Source: Actinomadura macra NBRC 14102 (GTDB lineage Bacteria > Actinomycetota > Actinomycetes > Streptosporangiales > Streptosporangiaceae). From it: DNA of 64,000 nt. Below the pieces are notes generated by a model that was not told the DNA's origin, ran no database searches, and worked only from the letters and a program-made list of their open reading frames with translations. Each line of letters opens with the position of its first letter. Position 1 is the first letter of the stretch. Both the position numbers and the translations under genes were made by a program. The stretch is taken from the NCBI RefSeq assembly GCF_001552215.1, contig NZ_BCQT01000001.1:186001-250000 (forward strand). The letters are read 5' to 3'. Shown here piece by piece: positions 33,771-42,466 of the stretch.

Positions 33771-35176
33771 TCGGCGGCGCGTGCCGCGGCGCGCCCGCCG
33801 AGGGCCGCGGCGGCGCACGCGACGAGGGCGGTGCCGGCGAAGGCGACCATCACGATGGTGAAGGCGTGCCGGTGGCCACCCGGGACGCCGAGGTAGAGCG
33901 ACCCGAAGACGGCGAGGCCGGCCGCGCCCGCGAGCTGGAAGTTCGTGTTGATCAGCCCGCTGAGGTCGGGCGCGTACCGGGCGGGGACGCCGGCGGTGAG
34001 CCGTCCGAGCTGCGGCGCGAAGCCGAGCCCGAGCCCGAACCCGCCGAGCCCGAGCAGGACGACCAGCGCGGCGCCGTCCGCGTGCGCGAGGCCGATCGTG
34101 ACGTAGGCGGCGGCGAGCAGCAGGTACCCGGCGACGGGGCCGAACGCGACGACCCGGGCGGGCATGCGCGGCAGCAGCGGACCCGAGATCCCGAACGCGG
34201 CGACCCAGGACACCAGCACCAGGCCGGAGAACAGGGCGCTCCTGCCGAGGCCGTCCTGGACGTGGAGGGCGAGCACGAACAGCATCGCGTAGTAGGTGCC
34301 GGTCGCCGCGCCGAGCGCCCCGAGGGTCCACGCGACGACGGGCCTGACCAGCACGGACAGGTTCAGCAGCGGCGTCCCGCCGCGTGCCGCGACCCGTCGC
34401 TGCCGCCGCGCGAACGCCGCCAGCGCCGGCGCGCTCGCGGCGAGCGAGAACCACGTCCACGGCGGCCAGCCGGCCTCCCGGCCGAACAGCAGCGGGACGA
34501 CCGCCAGCAGCACCGCCCCCGCCAGCAGCGCGACGCCGCCGAGGTCGAGGCGGGTGCGCTCGCGCGACACGGCGTCCGCGGGCAGCAGCCGCGCCCCGGC
34601 CGCCAGCAGGACGAGCCCGACCGGCACGTTGACCAGGAAGATGGGCCGCCAGCCGAGACCGAGCACGTCGGCGGTGACGAGCACGCCGCCGAGCACCTGA
34701 CCCGCCACCGCGCCACCGGACAGTGCGACGGCGAACAGCCCCTGCGCACGCTCCCGCGCCCGGCCGGTGAAATGGAGCTGGATGCCGGACAGCACCTGCG
34801 GGATCATCAGCGCGCCCGCCGCGCCCTGCGCGACCCGCGCCGCGACGAGCGCACCGGTGGCCGGGGCGAGACCGCAGGCGAGGGAGGCCGCGGTGAACGC
34901 GGCGAGCCCGGCCAGGAACATCCGCCGGTGCCCCCGCGCGTCACCGAGCCGCGCGCCGGCGATGAGCAGGACGGCGTAGGCGAGGGTGTACCCGGAGATC
35001 ACCAGTTCGAGGGCGCCCGCGGACGGGTGCAGCCCGTCCTTGAGGGACGGGGCGGCGACGTTGACGATGGCGGTGTCGACGTTGACCATGAACTGGCCGA
35101 TGAGCAGCACGGCCAGCATCCCGGACGGGCGTCGCCCGCCGGAGGGTGCGGTCGGTGGTGTGGAGGGAGCGGTCAC
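33716..35176 (-). CDS. MFS drug/metabolite exporter (DHA2-like)
   Basis: About 486 residues with 12-14 membrane helices. Start of the first helix: GMLAVLLIGQFMVNVDTAIV, the Asp-containing TM1 of DHA2 exporters. Motif A reads GARLGDARGHRRMFL, and motif C-like GLGGFGLGLGFAP is present. GTG 35176 was chosen as the nearest start before TM1; the frame is open further upstream but that part lies in the divergent spacer. It diverges from a TetR gene and is the likely target of that repressor. Confidence 0.88.
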   Translation of the reverse strand: MTAPSTPPTAPSGGRRPSGMLAVLLIGQFMVNVDTAIVNVAAPSLKDGLHPSAGALELVISGYTLAYAVLLIAGARLGDARGHRRMFLAGLAAFTAASLACGLAPATGALVAARVAQGAAGALMIPQVLSGIQLHFTGRARERAQGLFAVALSGGAVAGQVLGGVLVTADVLGLGWRPIFLVNVPVGLVLLAAGARLLPADAVSRERTRLDLGGVALLAGAVLLAVVPLLFGREAGWPPWTWFSLAASAPALAAFARRQRRVAARGGTPLLNLSVLVRPVVAWTLGALGAATGTYYAMLFVLALHVQDGLGRSALFSGLVLVSWVAAFGISGPLLPRMPARVVAFGPVAGYLLLAAAYVTIGLAHADGAALVVLLGLGGFGLGLGFAPQLGRLTAGVPARYAPDLSGLINTNFQLAGAAGLAVFGSLYLGVPGGHRHAFTIVMVAFAGTALVACAAAALGGRAAARAADQGSSPARRAAVTASSRV

Positions 35177-35500
35177 GCGGGGACAACACCGGCAGCCGCC
35201 GCGCGGTTGCGGGGCGGTCTCCGGCGGCGCGAACTCTCCGGCGATCGGGCCCGGCGACGGGGTCAGCGCCCGCGCAGTGCACGTGACGACCAGAGCAGAT
35301 CGGCCCCCGTGGCGCACTGCCTGGTCGGAACGGTCACCACGAGCCGGCTGCGCCGGGCCATGATCGCTCGGCCGCCCCGCCCCGTTCCGGGCGGGGGCGT
35401 CCGCCCCCGATGTGCAATCAGCACGGTAACACCTGCGAACACCAATGTTCGTGATGTTGGAATTGTTCACCCGGGACCCGCTCGTTGGTAGCTTTGACAC
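35177..35500. promoter_or_regulatory. Divergent spacer with TetR-type operator
   Basis: In this 324-nt gap the only clear signal is CGAACA-CCAA-TGTTCG (35436-35451), a perfect 6-bp inverted repeat, followed by further TTC/GTTC half-sites to 35472. The next gene starts at 35501, and TAGCTT eight bases before its ATG may be a -10 giving a near-leaderless message. The part 35177-35430 shows no coding frame or structure I can support. Confidence 0.6.
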
Positions 35501-36130
35501 ATGGATTCCGACGGCCGCTGCCCGCTGCCGCGCGGGCGCCATCACCTCACCCGCGAGCAGGTCAGCGCGTCCCAACGGGAACGGCTGCTCCAGAGCATGA
35601 CGGAGGCCGTCGGTGAGAAGGGGTACACGCGCACCTCCGTGGCGGACGTGCTGAAACGCGCGCACGTTTCCCGGGAGACGTTCTACGAGCACTTCGCCGA
35701 CAAGCAGGAATGCTTCCTGTCGGCCTACCAGGCCGCCGCCGACCGCATCGTCGGCGTCGTCCACGAGGCGCTCCAGAGCGGCGACGAGCCGCTGATGCAG
35801 CGGTTCGAGCGGGCGTTGAGCGCCTACCTGCGGGAGCTGGCCGTGGACGCGGCGGCGGCCCGCACGTTCCTGCTGGAGATCTACGCGGCCGACCCCGCGG
35901 CGGCGGTGCTGCGGATCGGGGTGCAGCGCCGGTTCGTGGAGACCGTCACCGGTCTGCTGGTCGAGGACGAGCGGTTCCGCGCCCTGCCCGACCCGCAGTT
36001 CGCGTGCCGGATGCTGATCGGCGGGGTCGCCTCGCTGGTGACCGGGAAGGTGGCGATGGGCGAGCACGCCACGCTTCCCGGTCTGTGCGCGCCGATCCTC
36101 GCGCACGTCCGCTCCCTGCTCGAACGCTGA
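35501..36130 (+). CDS. TetR/AcrR-family regulator
   Basis: 209 residues. The helix-turn-helix region is at about 22-68 (LQSMTEAVGEKGYTRTSVAD, then HVSRETFYEHFADKQECFL). The C-terminal domain has a WHG-like arrangement (EIYAADPAAAVLRI). It is divergent from the MFS exporter, with a dyad between, the classic exporter-repressor pair. ATG 35501 lies after a possible -10 element with no strong ribosome site. Confidence 0.9.
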   Translation: MDSDGRCPLPRGRHHLTREQVSASQRERLLQSMTEAVGEKGYTRTSVADVLKRAHVSRETFYEHFADKQECFLSAYQAAADRIVGVVHEALQSGDEPLMQRFERALSAYLRELAVDAAAARTFLLEIYAADPAAAVLRIGVQRRFVETVTGLLVEDERFRALPDPQFACRMLIGGVASLVTGKVAMGEHATLPGLCAPILAHVRSLLER

Positions 36131-36152
36131 CCTGCTCCCGCGCGGGGCAGGG
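36131..36152. terminator. Short terminator between tetR and gntP
   Basis: CCTGC and CCCGC pair with GCGGG and GCAGG across 36131-36152, leaving a one-base mismatch inside. It fills the entire 22-nt gap between the convergent genes. Confidence 0.5.
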
Positions 36153-37613
36153 TCAGATGAAGACGCTGAGCAGACCGGCCATGGCGAAGCCGACGACCGA
36201 CAGGATCGTCTCCAGGACCGTCCAGGTCCTGAGGGTGTCGCGGACGGACATGTTGAAGTAGCGGGAGATGATCCAGAACCCGCCGTCGTTGACGTGCGAG
36301 GCGATGATGGAGCCCGCGGAGATCGCGATGGCGATCAGCGCGATGTGCGGGTCCGGGTAGTCCTTGTCCTGGACGAGCGGCGCGACGATGCCGCCGGTGG
36401 TCACGATCGCCACGGTCGCCGAGCCCTGGGCGACGCGCAGCCCGCAGGCGATCAGGTAGGCGAGCACGATCACCGGCAGGCCCGCGTCCGACAGGGTGTC
36501 GGCGAGCGCCTTGCCGACACCGGTCGCCGACACGACCGCGCCGAAGAACGCGCCGCCACCGATGACCAGCAGGATCATGCCGATCGGACGGAGCGAGCGG
36601 GTGGCGACCTCCGACAGTTCCGCCCCGGGGATGCCGCGGCGGATGCCGAGCAGGTACATCGCGAGCAGCACCGCGATGGTGAGGGCGACGACGGGGTTGC
36701 CGAGGAAGGTCAGGGTCGGCAGCGCGGGGCTGTCCTCCCACCAGACGGTGCCGAACGTGGCGAGCAGGATCAGCACCAGCGGCACGGCGATGATCAGCCC
36801 GACCAGCAGGAGGGACGGCTCGGGTTCCGGCGCCCGTGCCTTCCCGTCTTCCCTGTCTTCCCCATCTTCCCTGTCTTCCTTGGCTTGCCTGTCTTGTCGG
36901 TCCCGGTCCGTTCCGTGCCGCTCGGCGGTGATGTACTCCTCGGGCACCTCCACCATGACGCGCTTGCCGATCCACGCGCCCCACGCGACGCCCGAGACCA
37001 GGAACGCGGGGATGCCGCAGATCAGGCCGAACACGATGAGCCAGCCGAGCGGGACGCCGAGCAGCCCGGCGGCGGCGACGGGGCCGGGGTGCGGTGGCAG
37101 GAACGCGTGCGTCATTGACAGGCCGGACAGCAGGGGCAGCGCGTACAGCACGAGGGAACGCCCGCCCTGCTTGGCGGTGATGTAGACGAGCGGCGCCAGC
37201 ACGAAGATGCCGACGTCGAAGAAGACGGGGATGCCGAAGATGAGCCCGGCCAGGCCCATCGCGAGCGGTGCGCCCCGCTCGCCCGCCACGCTGAGCAGCC
37301 GCCGGGTGAGCACGTCGGCGCCGCCGGACCGCTCCAGGATCGCGCCGAGGATGGTACCGAGCCCGACGATCGGCGCGATGTGCCCGAGCAGGCCACCGAA
37401 GCCCGTCTCCAGCAAAGATTTCTTGGAGCTGAGCGCGGTGCCGACGATCTCCTCGACGCTGAGCCCGGCGACGAGCGCCAGCGCGAGGCTGGAGATGAGC
37501 AGCGCGATGAACGGCTCCAGCTTGACCTTGATGATCAAGAACAGCAGCACCGCGATGGACACGGCGCACAGCAGCAGAAGGCCGCCTGTCTCGTGTTGCA
37601 GCCAGTGGACCAT
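36153..37613 (-). CDS. GntP-family aldonate:H+ symporter
   Basis: 486 residues, about 12-14 membrane helices, family of gluconate permeases (GntP/GntT). Typical regions: FIALLISSLALALVAGLS, GLGTILGAILERSGGADVL, MTHAFLPPHPGPVAAAGLLG and IVTTGGIVAPLV. A charged cytoplasmic loop near the middle (about 220-255) holds an unusual Asp/Arg/Lys repeat (DRDRQDRQAKEDREDGEDRE). GntP carriers take sugar acids; with the deacetylase, deaminase and kinase beside it, (N-acetyl)glucosaminate is the likely cargo. Lies 79 nt after the D-aminoacylase gene on the same strand. Confidence 0.9.
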   Translation of the reverse strand: MVHWLQHETGGLLLLCAVSIAVLLFLIIKVKLEPFIALLISSLALALVAGLSVEEIVGTALSSKKSLLETGFGGLLGHIAPIVGLGTILGAILERSGGADVLTRRLLSVAGERGAPLAMGLAGLIFGIPVFFDVGIFVLAPLVYITAKQGGRSLVLYALPLLSGLSMTHAFLPPHPGPVAAAGLLGVPLGWLIVFGLICGIPAFLVSGVAWGAWIGKRVMVEVPEEYITAERHGTDRDRQDRQAKEDREDGEDREDGKARAPEPEPSLLLVGLIIAVPLVLILLATFGTVWWEDSPALPTLTFLGNPVVALTIAVLLAMYLLGIRRGIPGAELSEVATRSLRPIGMILLVIGGGAFFGAVVSATGVGKALADTLSDAGLPVIVLAYLIACGLRVAQGSATVAIVTTGGIVAPLVQDKDYPDPHIALIAIAISAGSIIASHVNDGGFWIISRYFNMSVRDTLRTWTVLETILSVVGFAMAGLLSVFI

Positions 37614-37692
37614 GGACGTGACCTCTCGGGGGGTGGGGGCGAGATGGGAGCGGGGTCAGCGGGCAGCGGGTCAGCGGGTCAGCGGGAAAGCG

Positions 37693-39282
37693 TCAGCGGG
37701 TTGTTCCGGCGGGGGTACGGCGGAGGGAGCGGCCGGGAAGCGCGCCGGTGTGCCGGCCGTCGGCGATGACGGCCGTCCCGCCGACGAGGACGTGGGGGAT
37801 GCCGCCGGCCTGCTGCCGGGGGTCGTCGAAGGTGGCGGTGTCGCGGACGGTCTCGGGGTCGAACAGGACGAGGTCGGCGTGGTACCCGGTCCGGACGAGC
37901 CCGCGGGAGTCGAGCCTCAGGCGCCGCGCGGCCCGGCCGGTGAGGTGCGCGACGCACTCTTCGAGGGAGAGGACGCCCAGCTCGCGGACGTAGTGGCCGA
38001 GGTAGCGGGGGAAGGTGCCCCACGCGCGGGGGTGCGGTTTCGCGGCGGCGAGGAGGCCGTCGCTGCCGCCGGTGTGGCACGGGTGCCGCATGATCGCCTG
38101 GACGTTCTCCTCGTGCCCCACGTGCTGGAGGATCGTGGTGGCGAGGTCGTCGGCGACGAGCCGCTCGCAGAAGACGTCGAACGGGGAACGGCCGGACGCG
38201 GCGGCGAGTTCGGCGATCGTCCGTCCGATGACGGTGCGGTTCGGGGAACCGGACACCTCGATCGTCTCCCATTCGGCCGGCACGCCGTGGCAGCCGTCCG
38301 AGCCCTCGACCTCCATCGCGTGCCGGAGGCGCGCGCGTTCGGCGGGGTCGGCGAGCCGGGTGAGCAGCGCCTTCGGGCCGCCCACGGCCGCCCAGCTCGG
38401 CAGCAGCGCGGCGAGGGTCGTGGAGCCGGGGAGGTAGGGGTAGGTGTCGAGCGTGATGTCGCAGCCCGCGCCGATCGCCTCGTCCAGCAGGCGGAGCAGT
38501 TCGGGCGCGCGGCCCTGGTTGACGCCGAAGTTCATCGTCGCGTGCGCGAGGTGGAGGGGGCAGCCGGAGCGGCGCGACAGCTCGACCATCTCGGCGTACG
38601 CCTCCAGCGCACCCGCCCCGTAGGAGCGGTGGTGCGGGGCGTAGAAGCCGCCGAGGGACGCGACGACGCGGCACAGCTCGGTCAGCTCGTCGTCGTCGGC
38701 GTACATGCCGGGCACATAGGTCAGGCCGCTGGACATGCCGACCGCGCCCTCGCGCATGCCGGTCGCGACCAGCTCGCGTTGCCGGTCGAGTTCCGCTCCG
38801 GTCGGCGGGCGGTCCGCCCAGCCCATCGCCAGCATCCGGACCGCGCCCTGCGGGACGAGGTAGCAGGCGTTGACGGCGATGCCCTCGTCGAGCCGGTCGA
38901 GGTACTCCCCGACGCTCCGCCACGTCCAGTCGAAGCCGGCCGGGTCGCCGTTCCAGCCGGCGATGGTGCGGCGGATCTCGGGCAGGGTGGTGTCGTCGGC
39001 GGGGGCGTAGGACATGCCGTCCTGGCCGATGACCTCGGTCGTCACGCCCTGGCCCACCTTGGCGAGGTGGTCGGGCTCGATGAGCAGCGCAAGGTCGGAG
39101 TGGGCGTGCATGTCGATGAACCCGGGCGCGAGAACGAGACCGTCCGCGTCGAGGGTCTCCGCGCCGGACAGGCCATGCCCGATCTCGGCGATCCGCCCGC
39201 CGGAGATCGCGACGTCGGCGACACGGCCCGGGGCGCCGGTGCCGTCCACGACGGTGGCGCCGCGGATGACGGTTCCCGGCAT
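37693..39282 (-). CDS. D-aminoacylase-family amidohydrolase (candidate N-acetylglucosaminate deacetylase)
   Basis: 529 residues of the amidohydrolase superfamily, N-acyl-D-amino-acid deacylase group. Metal site: His59 and His61 in GFIDMHAHSDL. A conserved Cys/Lys-region motif is VGQGVTTEVIGQDGMS, and later HHRSYG, HLAHATM and the Asp in HTGGSDGLL complete the site. ATG 39282 shares its A with the TGA of the deaminase gene (TGATG), so they are translationally coupled. By family it removes an acyl group from an N-acyl-D-amino acid. Beside a KDG-type kinase and GntP, N-acetyl-D-glucosaminate, itself an N-acyl D-amino acid, is a fitting substrate. Confidence 0.88.
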   Translation of the reverse strand: MPGTVIRGATVVDGTGAPGRVADVAISGGRIAEIGHGLSGAETLDADGLVLAPGFIDMHAHSDLALLIEPDHLAKVGQGVTTEVIGQDGMSYAPADDTTLPEIRRTIAGWNGDPAGFDWTWRSVGEYLDRLDEGIAVNACYLVPQGAVRMLAMGWADRPPTGAELDRQRELVATGMREGAVGMSSGLTYVPGMYADDDELTELCRVVASLGGFYAPHHRSYGAGALEAYAEMVELSRRSGCPLHLAHATMNFGVNQGRAPELLRLLDEAIGAGCDITLDTYPYLPGSTTLAALLPSWAAVGGPKALLTRLADPAERARLRHAMEVEGSDGCHGVPAEWETIEVSGSPNRTVIGRTIAELAAASGRSPFDVFCERLVADDLATTILQHVGHEENVQAIMRHPCHTGGSDGLLAAAKPHPRAWGTFPRYLGHYVRELGVLSLEECVAHLTGRAARRLRLDSRGLVRTGYHADLVLFDPETVRDTATFDDPRQQAGGIPHVLVGGTAVIADGRHTGALPGRSLRRTPAGTTR

Positions 39283-40547
39283 CAGAACCACGTCCGGATG
39301 AGGTCCACGACTTCGGGACGCTCGGCGTCCGCGTCGTCCAGGACGGGGATCAGCGTCCACTTGTCGAGCGCCGTGCAGGGGTGCGACAGCCCGAGCCTGA
39401 CCACGTCACCGACCTCCACCGAGGAGTCGGCGAGGAATGTGTGCTGGTCGTTGAGCGCGGTGACGCGGGCGTTCTCGATCGGCCCGGTGCCCTTGCCGCG
39501 GACGAACTGCGGCACGGGCATGCCCTCGTCGAACGGAAGGTCGCGTTTGCCCGTGTCGAGCAGCGCGAGCGTGGGTTCGGGACGGGACACCACGCGCGCC
39601 CAGCCGTGCATGGCCGACCGCAGCGGCGCGTCTCCCGTACCACGCGAGAAGGGCGATATCTCCCGGTAGAAGCCGTCGTCGTGGATGATGTACGCGCCCG
39701 ACCGCAGCACCACCTGCACGCCGAGTTCGCCGAGCCCGCCGAGCACCTCGGCGACCTGGTCGAAGAAGGAGCTGCCGCCGGCCGTCACGATCGGGGCGTC
39801 CGTCTCGTATTCCAGGCCGCCGAACAGGTTCGCGACGCGGTGCAGATAGGCGTCCACGGAGGCGCGCCCCTGATCGGACGCGTCGTGCGCGAGGGCTCCC
39901 TCGTAGCCCGCGACCCCGGCGAGCCGGAGGGTCGGCGCCTTGCGCACCGCGTCGGCGACCTCACGCGCGGCACCGTCGTCGCGGACACCCGTACGGCCGT
40001 GCGGACCGCCGAGCTCCACGCACACGTCCACCGGACGCTGCGCGCGGGCCGCACGCAGGGCGTCGTCCATCAACTCGACCGTGTGCGCCGAGTCGACCCA
40101 GGACACGAACGCGAAGTCCGGGTCGTCCTCCAGGCGCGCGGCGAGCCAGGCGAGCCCGGCCGGGTCGACCAGCGCGTTGGCGAGCTGGACGCGGCGGACG
40201 CCGAACGCGCGCGCCACCCGGACCTGCGGCAGGTTCGCCAGCGTGATGCCCCACGCGCCCGCGTCGAGCTGCCGCCGCCACAGCTGCGGGGCCATCGTCG
40301 TCTTCCCGTGCGGGCAGAGCGCGACCCCCGCCGCGTCCGCCCAGCGCGCCATCGCGCGGACGTTGTGGTCGAGCGCCCCCGCGTCCAGTGTCAGCAGTGG
40401 TGTGCCGAAATCGTCCAGGGGTATGCGGGTGTCACGGATCTCCGCCACCGACCTGCCGTGCGCGGACGCCGGGATCGCCTTGAAGCGCCAGTCGAGCCGC
40501 TCGTCGCCGAGTGCGTCCACCGCGCGGGCATCGATGTTTGCGACCAT
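39282..40547 (-). CDS. Fold-III PLP amino-acid deaminase (candidate D-glucosaminate dehydratase)
   Basis: 421 residues of the D-threonine aldolase / D-serine dehydratase family, with an alanine-racemase-like barrel. The PLP Lys is Lys82 in CPHGKTTMAP. GVAGYEGAL and TAGGSSFFD bind the phosphate; the C-terminal zinc pair is His-Cys in LGLSHPCTALDKW. Reaction by family: alpha,beta-elimination from a D-amino acid to give an enamine, then a 2-oxoacid plus ammonia. D-glucosaminate would give 2-keto-3-deoxygluconate, the substrate of the divergent kinase. First gene of the minus-strand operon under the IclR operators. Confidence 0.88.
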   Translation of the reverse strand: MVANIDARAVDALGDERLDWRFKAIPASAHGRSVAEIRDTRIPLDDFGTPLLTLDAGALDHNVRAMARWADAAGVALCPHGKTTMAPQLWRRQLDAGAWGITLANLPQVRVARAFGVRRVQLANALVDPAGLAWLAARLEDDPDFAFVSWVDSAHTVELMDDALRAARAQRPVDVCVELGGPHGRTGVRDDGAAREVADAVRKAPTLRLAGVAGYEGALAHDASDQGRASVDAYLHRVANLFGGLEYETDAPIVTAGGSSFFDQVAEVLGGLGELGVQVVLRSGAYIIHDDGFYREISPFSRGTGDAPLRSAMHGWARVVSRPEPTLALLDTGKRDLPFDEGMPVPQFVRGKGTGPIENARVTALNDQHTFLADSSVEVGDVVRLGLSHPCTALDKWTLIPVLDDADAERPEVVDLIRTWF

Positions 40548-40561
40548 GATGACCTCCTATG

Positions 40562-40595
40562 TTGCACACTATGCAATGCTGATTGCACTATGTGC
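40562..40595. promoter_or_regulatory. Two related dyads in the divergent sugar-acid promoter (IclR operators)
   Basis: TTGCA-CACTA-TGCAA (40562-40576) is a perfect dyad. The second, ATTGCACTATGTGC (40582-40595), contains GCAC-TAT-GTGC and matches the reverse complement of the first in ATTGCA plus a GTGC-type end. Both lie between the deaminase start (40547) and the kinase start (40674), the natural place for the IclR regulator encoded at 41711. Confidence 0.68.
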
Positions 40596-40673
40596 TGCTG
40601 CGGTTGTAGCATCGCCCTCGGGTACCGGTCAACGGTCGGGAGACGATCGTGACCGCCTCGGGGAGAGAGGGCG

Positions 40674-41714
40674 ATGGAAGGCTTGCCGGCTGCCGCCTGC
40701 GTGGGCGAATCACTGGCCGTGCTCCTCCCCGACCGGCCCGGCCCGCTTGAGCACGTCCCCTCCTTCCGGCCCTCGTCCGGCGGCGCCGAGGCGAACGTCG
40801 CGCACGGGCTCGTCGCACTCGGCATACCCACCGCGTGGATCGGACGCGTCGGCGACGACGGTTTCGGACGCCGCGTCACCCGCGACCTGGCCGCGGGCGG
40901 TGTCGACATCCGCGGCGCGTCCGTGGACCCCCACCGCCCGACCGGGCTGTACGTCAAGGAGATCGAGCCGGGCGGCAGCGTCCTGCACTACTACCGCGAC
41001 GGCTCGGCCGGCTCGACGATCGGCCCGTCCCTGCTCGACGACCCCGACGCCGGGCCACTGCTGGCCGGTGCGAAGCTCGTCCACCTGTCGGGCATCACCG
41101 CCGCGCTCTCGGACTCCGCCCTCGAACTCACGCGCGCGCTCCTGTTCCGCTCCCGGCCGGGCCGGCTGGTGAGCTTCGACCTGAACTGGCGGCCCGCGCT
41201 GTGGCGGCGGCGCGACCCGTCCGTCCTGCTGCCGCTGCTGAACGCCGCCGACATCGTGCTGCTCGGCGCCGACGAGGCCACCGACGTGCTCGGCACCGGC
41301 GATCCCGGCGAACTGCGCGCGCTGCTGCCCGGCCCCGCGACGCTGGTGGTCAAGGACGACGCGCACCGCGCGACCGCCCTCACCCGCGAGACCGCCCACA
41401 CTCGCGAGATGGTCGTCACCGCGCCCGCCCTGGACGTCGAGGTCGTCGAGCAGGTCGGCGCGGGCGATGCGTTCGCCGCCGGATACCTCGCCGGCACGCT
41501 GCGCGGCTACGGACCGCGGCGCTGCCTGCGGCTCGGCCACCTCGCGGCCGCCGCCACACTCGTCGTGCCGAACGACCATGGACCGCCGCCCCCGCCCGCA
41601 CTCGTGGACGAGTTGCTGCACGGCTCACCGGAGGCGTGGGCGGCGACGACCGTGCGCGCCTCCGGCATCGTCCGTCCGCTGCCGGACCGCCCGGTGGAGG
41701 AGGAGACGCGATGA
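40674..41714 (+). CDS. PfkB-family sugar kinase (candidate 2-keto-3-deoxygluconate kinase)
   Basis: 346 residues of the ribokinase/PfkB fold. N-terminal signature SSGGAEANVAHGLVALGIPTAWIGRVGDDGFG (about 35-66; split as GGAEANVAHGL and GRVGDDGFG). The ATP/catalytic motif is QVGAGDAFAAGYLAG with the base Asp. YYRDGSAGS and FDLNWRPALW match KDG-kinase-like members. It would phosphorylate the keto-deoxy sugar acid made by the deaminase to the 6-phosphate for aldol cleavage. ATG 40674 follows GGGGAGAGAGGG. Its stop overlaps the iclR ATG. Confidence 0.9.
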   Translation: MEGLPAAACVGESLAVLLPDRPGPLEHVPSFRPSSGGAEANVAHGLVALGIPTAWIGRVGDDGFGRRVTRDLAAGGVDIRGASVDPHRPTGLYVKEIEPGGSVLHYYRDGSAGSTIGPSLLDDPDAGPLLAGAKLVHLSGITAALSDSALELTRALLFRSRPGRLVSFDLNWRPALWRRRDPSVLLPLLNAADIVLLGADEATDVLGTGDPGELRALLPGPATLVVKDDAHRATALTRETAHTREMVVTAPALDVEVVEQVGAGDAFAAGYLAGTLRGYGPRRCLRLGHLAAAATLVVPNDHGPPPPPALVDELLHGSPEAWAATTVRASGIVRPLPDRPVEEETR

Positions 41715-42466
41715 GCCAGAGCCTCGGACGCGCGCTCGCCATTCTCGGCGAGCTCGGCGAGGCCCCGCGCACCCTCGACGAGCTGGCCGCGAAGGTCGGC
41801 GTCCACAAGACGACCGTGCTGCGGCTGCTGCGCACGATGGAGGACGAACGGTTCGTGCGCCGCGACGGCGACCACCGTTTCCACCTCGGGTCGCGGCTGT
41901 TCGCGCTGGCCGGGGCGGCGCTCGAACAGCGCGGCGTCCGCGACGTCGCGGCACCGCACCTGGCCCGGCTGAACGACGCGACGGGCCAGACCGTCCATCT
42001 CGGCGTGTACGAGGGCGGCGATGTCATCTACCTCGACAAGTACGACTCGCGGCACGCGATCCGCATGTACTCGCGGGTGGGGCTGCGGATGCCGCTGCAC
42101 GCGACCGCCATCGCCAAGGTGCTGCTCGCCGATCTGCCGGAACCGCGCCGCCGCCGCGCCGCCGAGGAGATCGAGTACACCCCGTTCACCGAGCACACCA
42201 TCACCGGCCCCCGCGAGCTGCTGGACGAGCTGTCCCGTGTCGCCCGGCAGGGCTATGCGATGGACGACGCCGAGCACGAGACGTTCATCCGCTGCGTCGC
42301 CGCGCCCGTCCGGGACGCCACCGGACGGGTCGTGGCGGCCGTCTCGATCTCGGTGCCGGAGGTCGTGCTGAGCAGGGACGAGGTCCTCGCGCTGCTCCCC
42401 GACCTCCGCACGACCACCCGCGCCATCTCCGCCGACTGCGGCCATACGGAAGGAAACCGAGAATGA
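41711..42466 (+). CDS. IclR-family regulator
   Basis: 251 residues. N-terminal winged helix (RALAILGELGEAPRTLDELA, then VHKTTVLRLLRTM) and the C-terminal effector-binding domain (TVHLGVYEGGDVIYLDKYDS, RVGLRMPLHATAIAKVLLA, CVAAPVRDATGRVVAAVSIS). KdgR-type IclR proteins bind 2-keto-3-deoxygluconate, which fits the predicted pathway intermediate. Four-base overlaps with both the kinase and ridA show one operon. The operator dyads at 40562-40595 are the probable target. Confidence 0.92.
   Translation: MSQSLGRALAILGELGEAPRTLDELAAKVGVHKTTVLRLLRTMEDERFVRRDGDHRFHLGSRLFALAGAALEQRGVRDVAAPHLARLNDATGQTVHLGVYEGGDVIYLDKYDSRHAIRMYSRVGLRMPLHATAIAKVLLADLPEPRRRRAAEEIEYTPFTEHTITGPRELLDELSRVARQGYAMDDAEHETFIRCVAAPVRDATGRVVAAVSISVPEVVLSRDEVLALLPDLRTTTRAISADCGHTEGNRE

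Noticed and set aside
36820..36920. Repeated TCTTCC stretch inside gntP as a regulatory repeat
   Set aside because: It encodes the Asp/Glu/Arg/Lys-rich cytoplasmic loop in frame, so codon repetition explains it.
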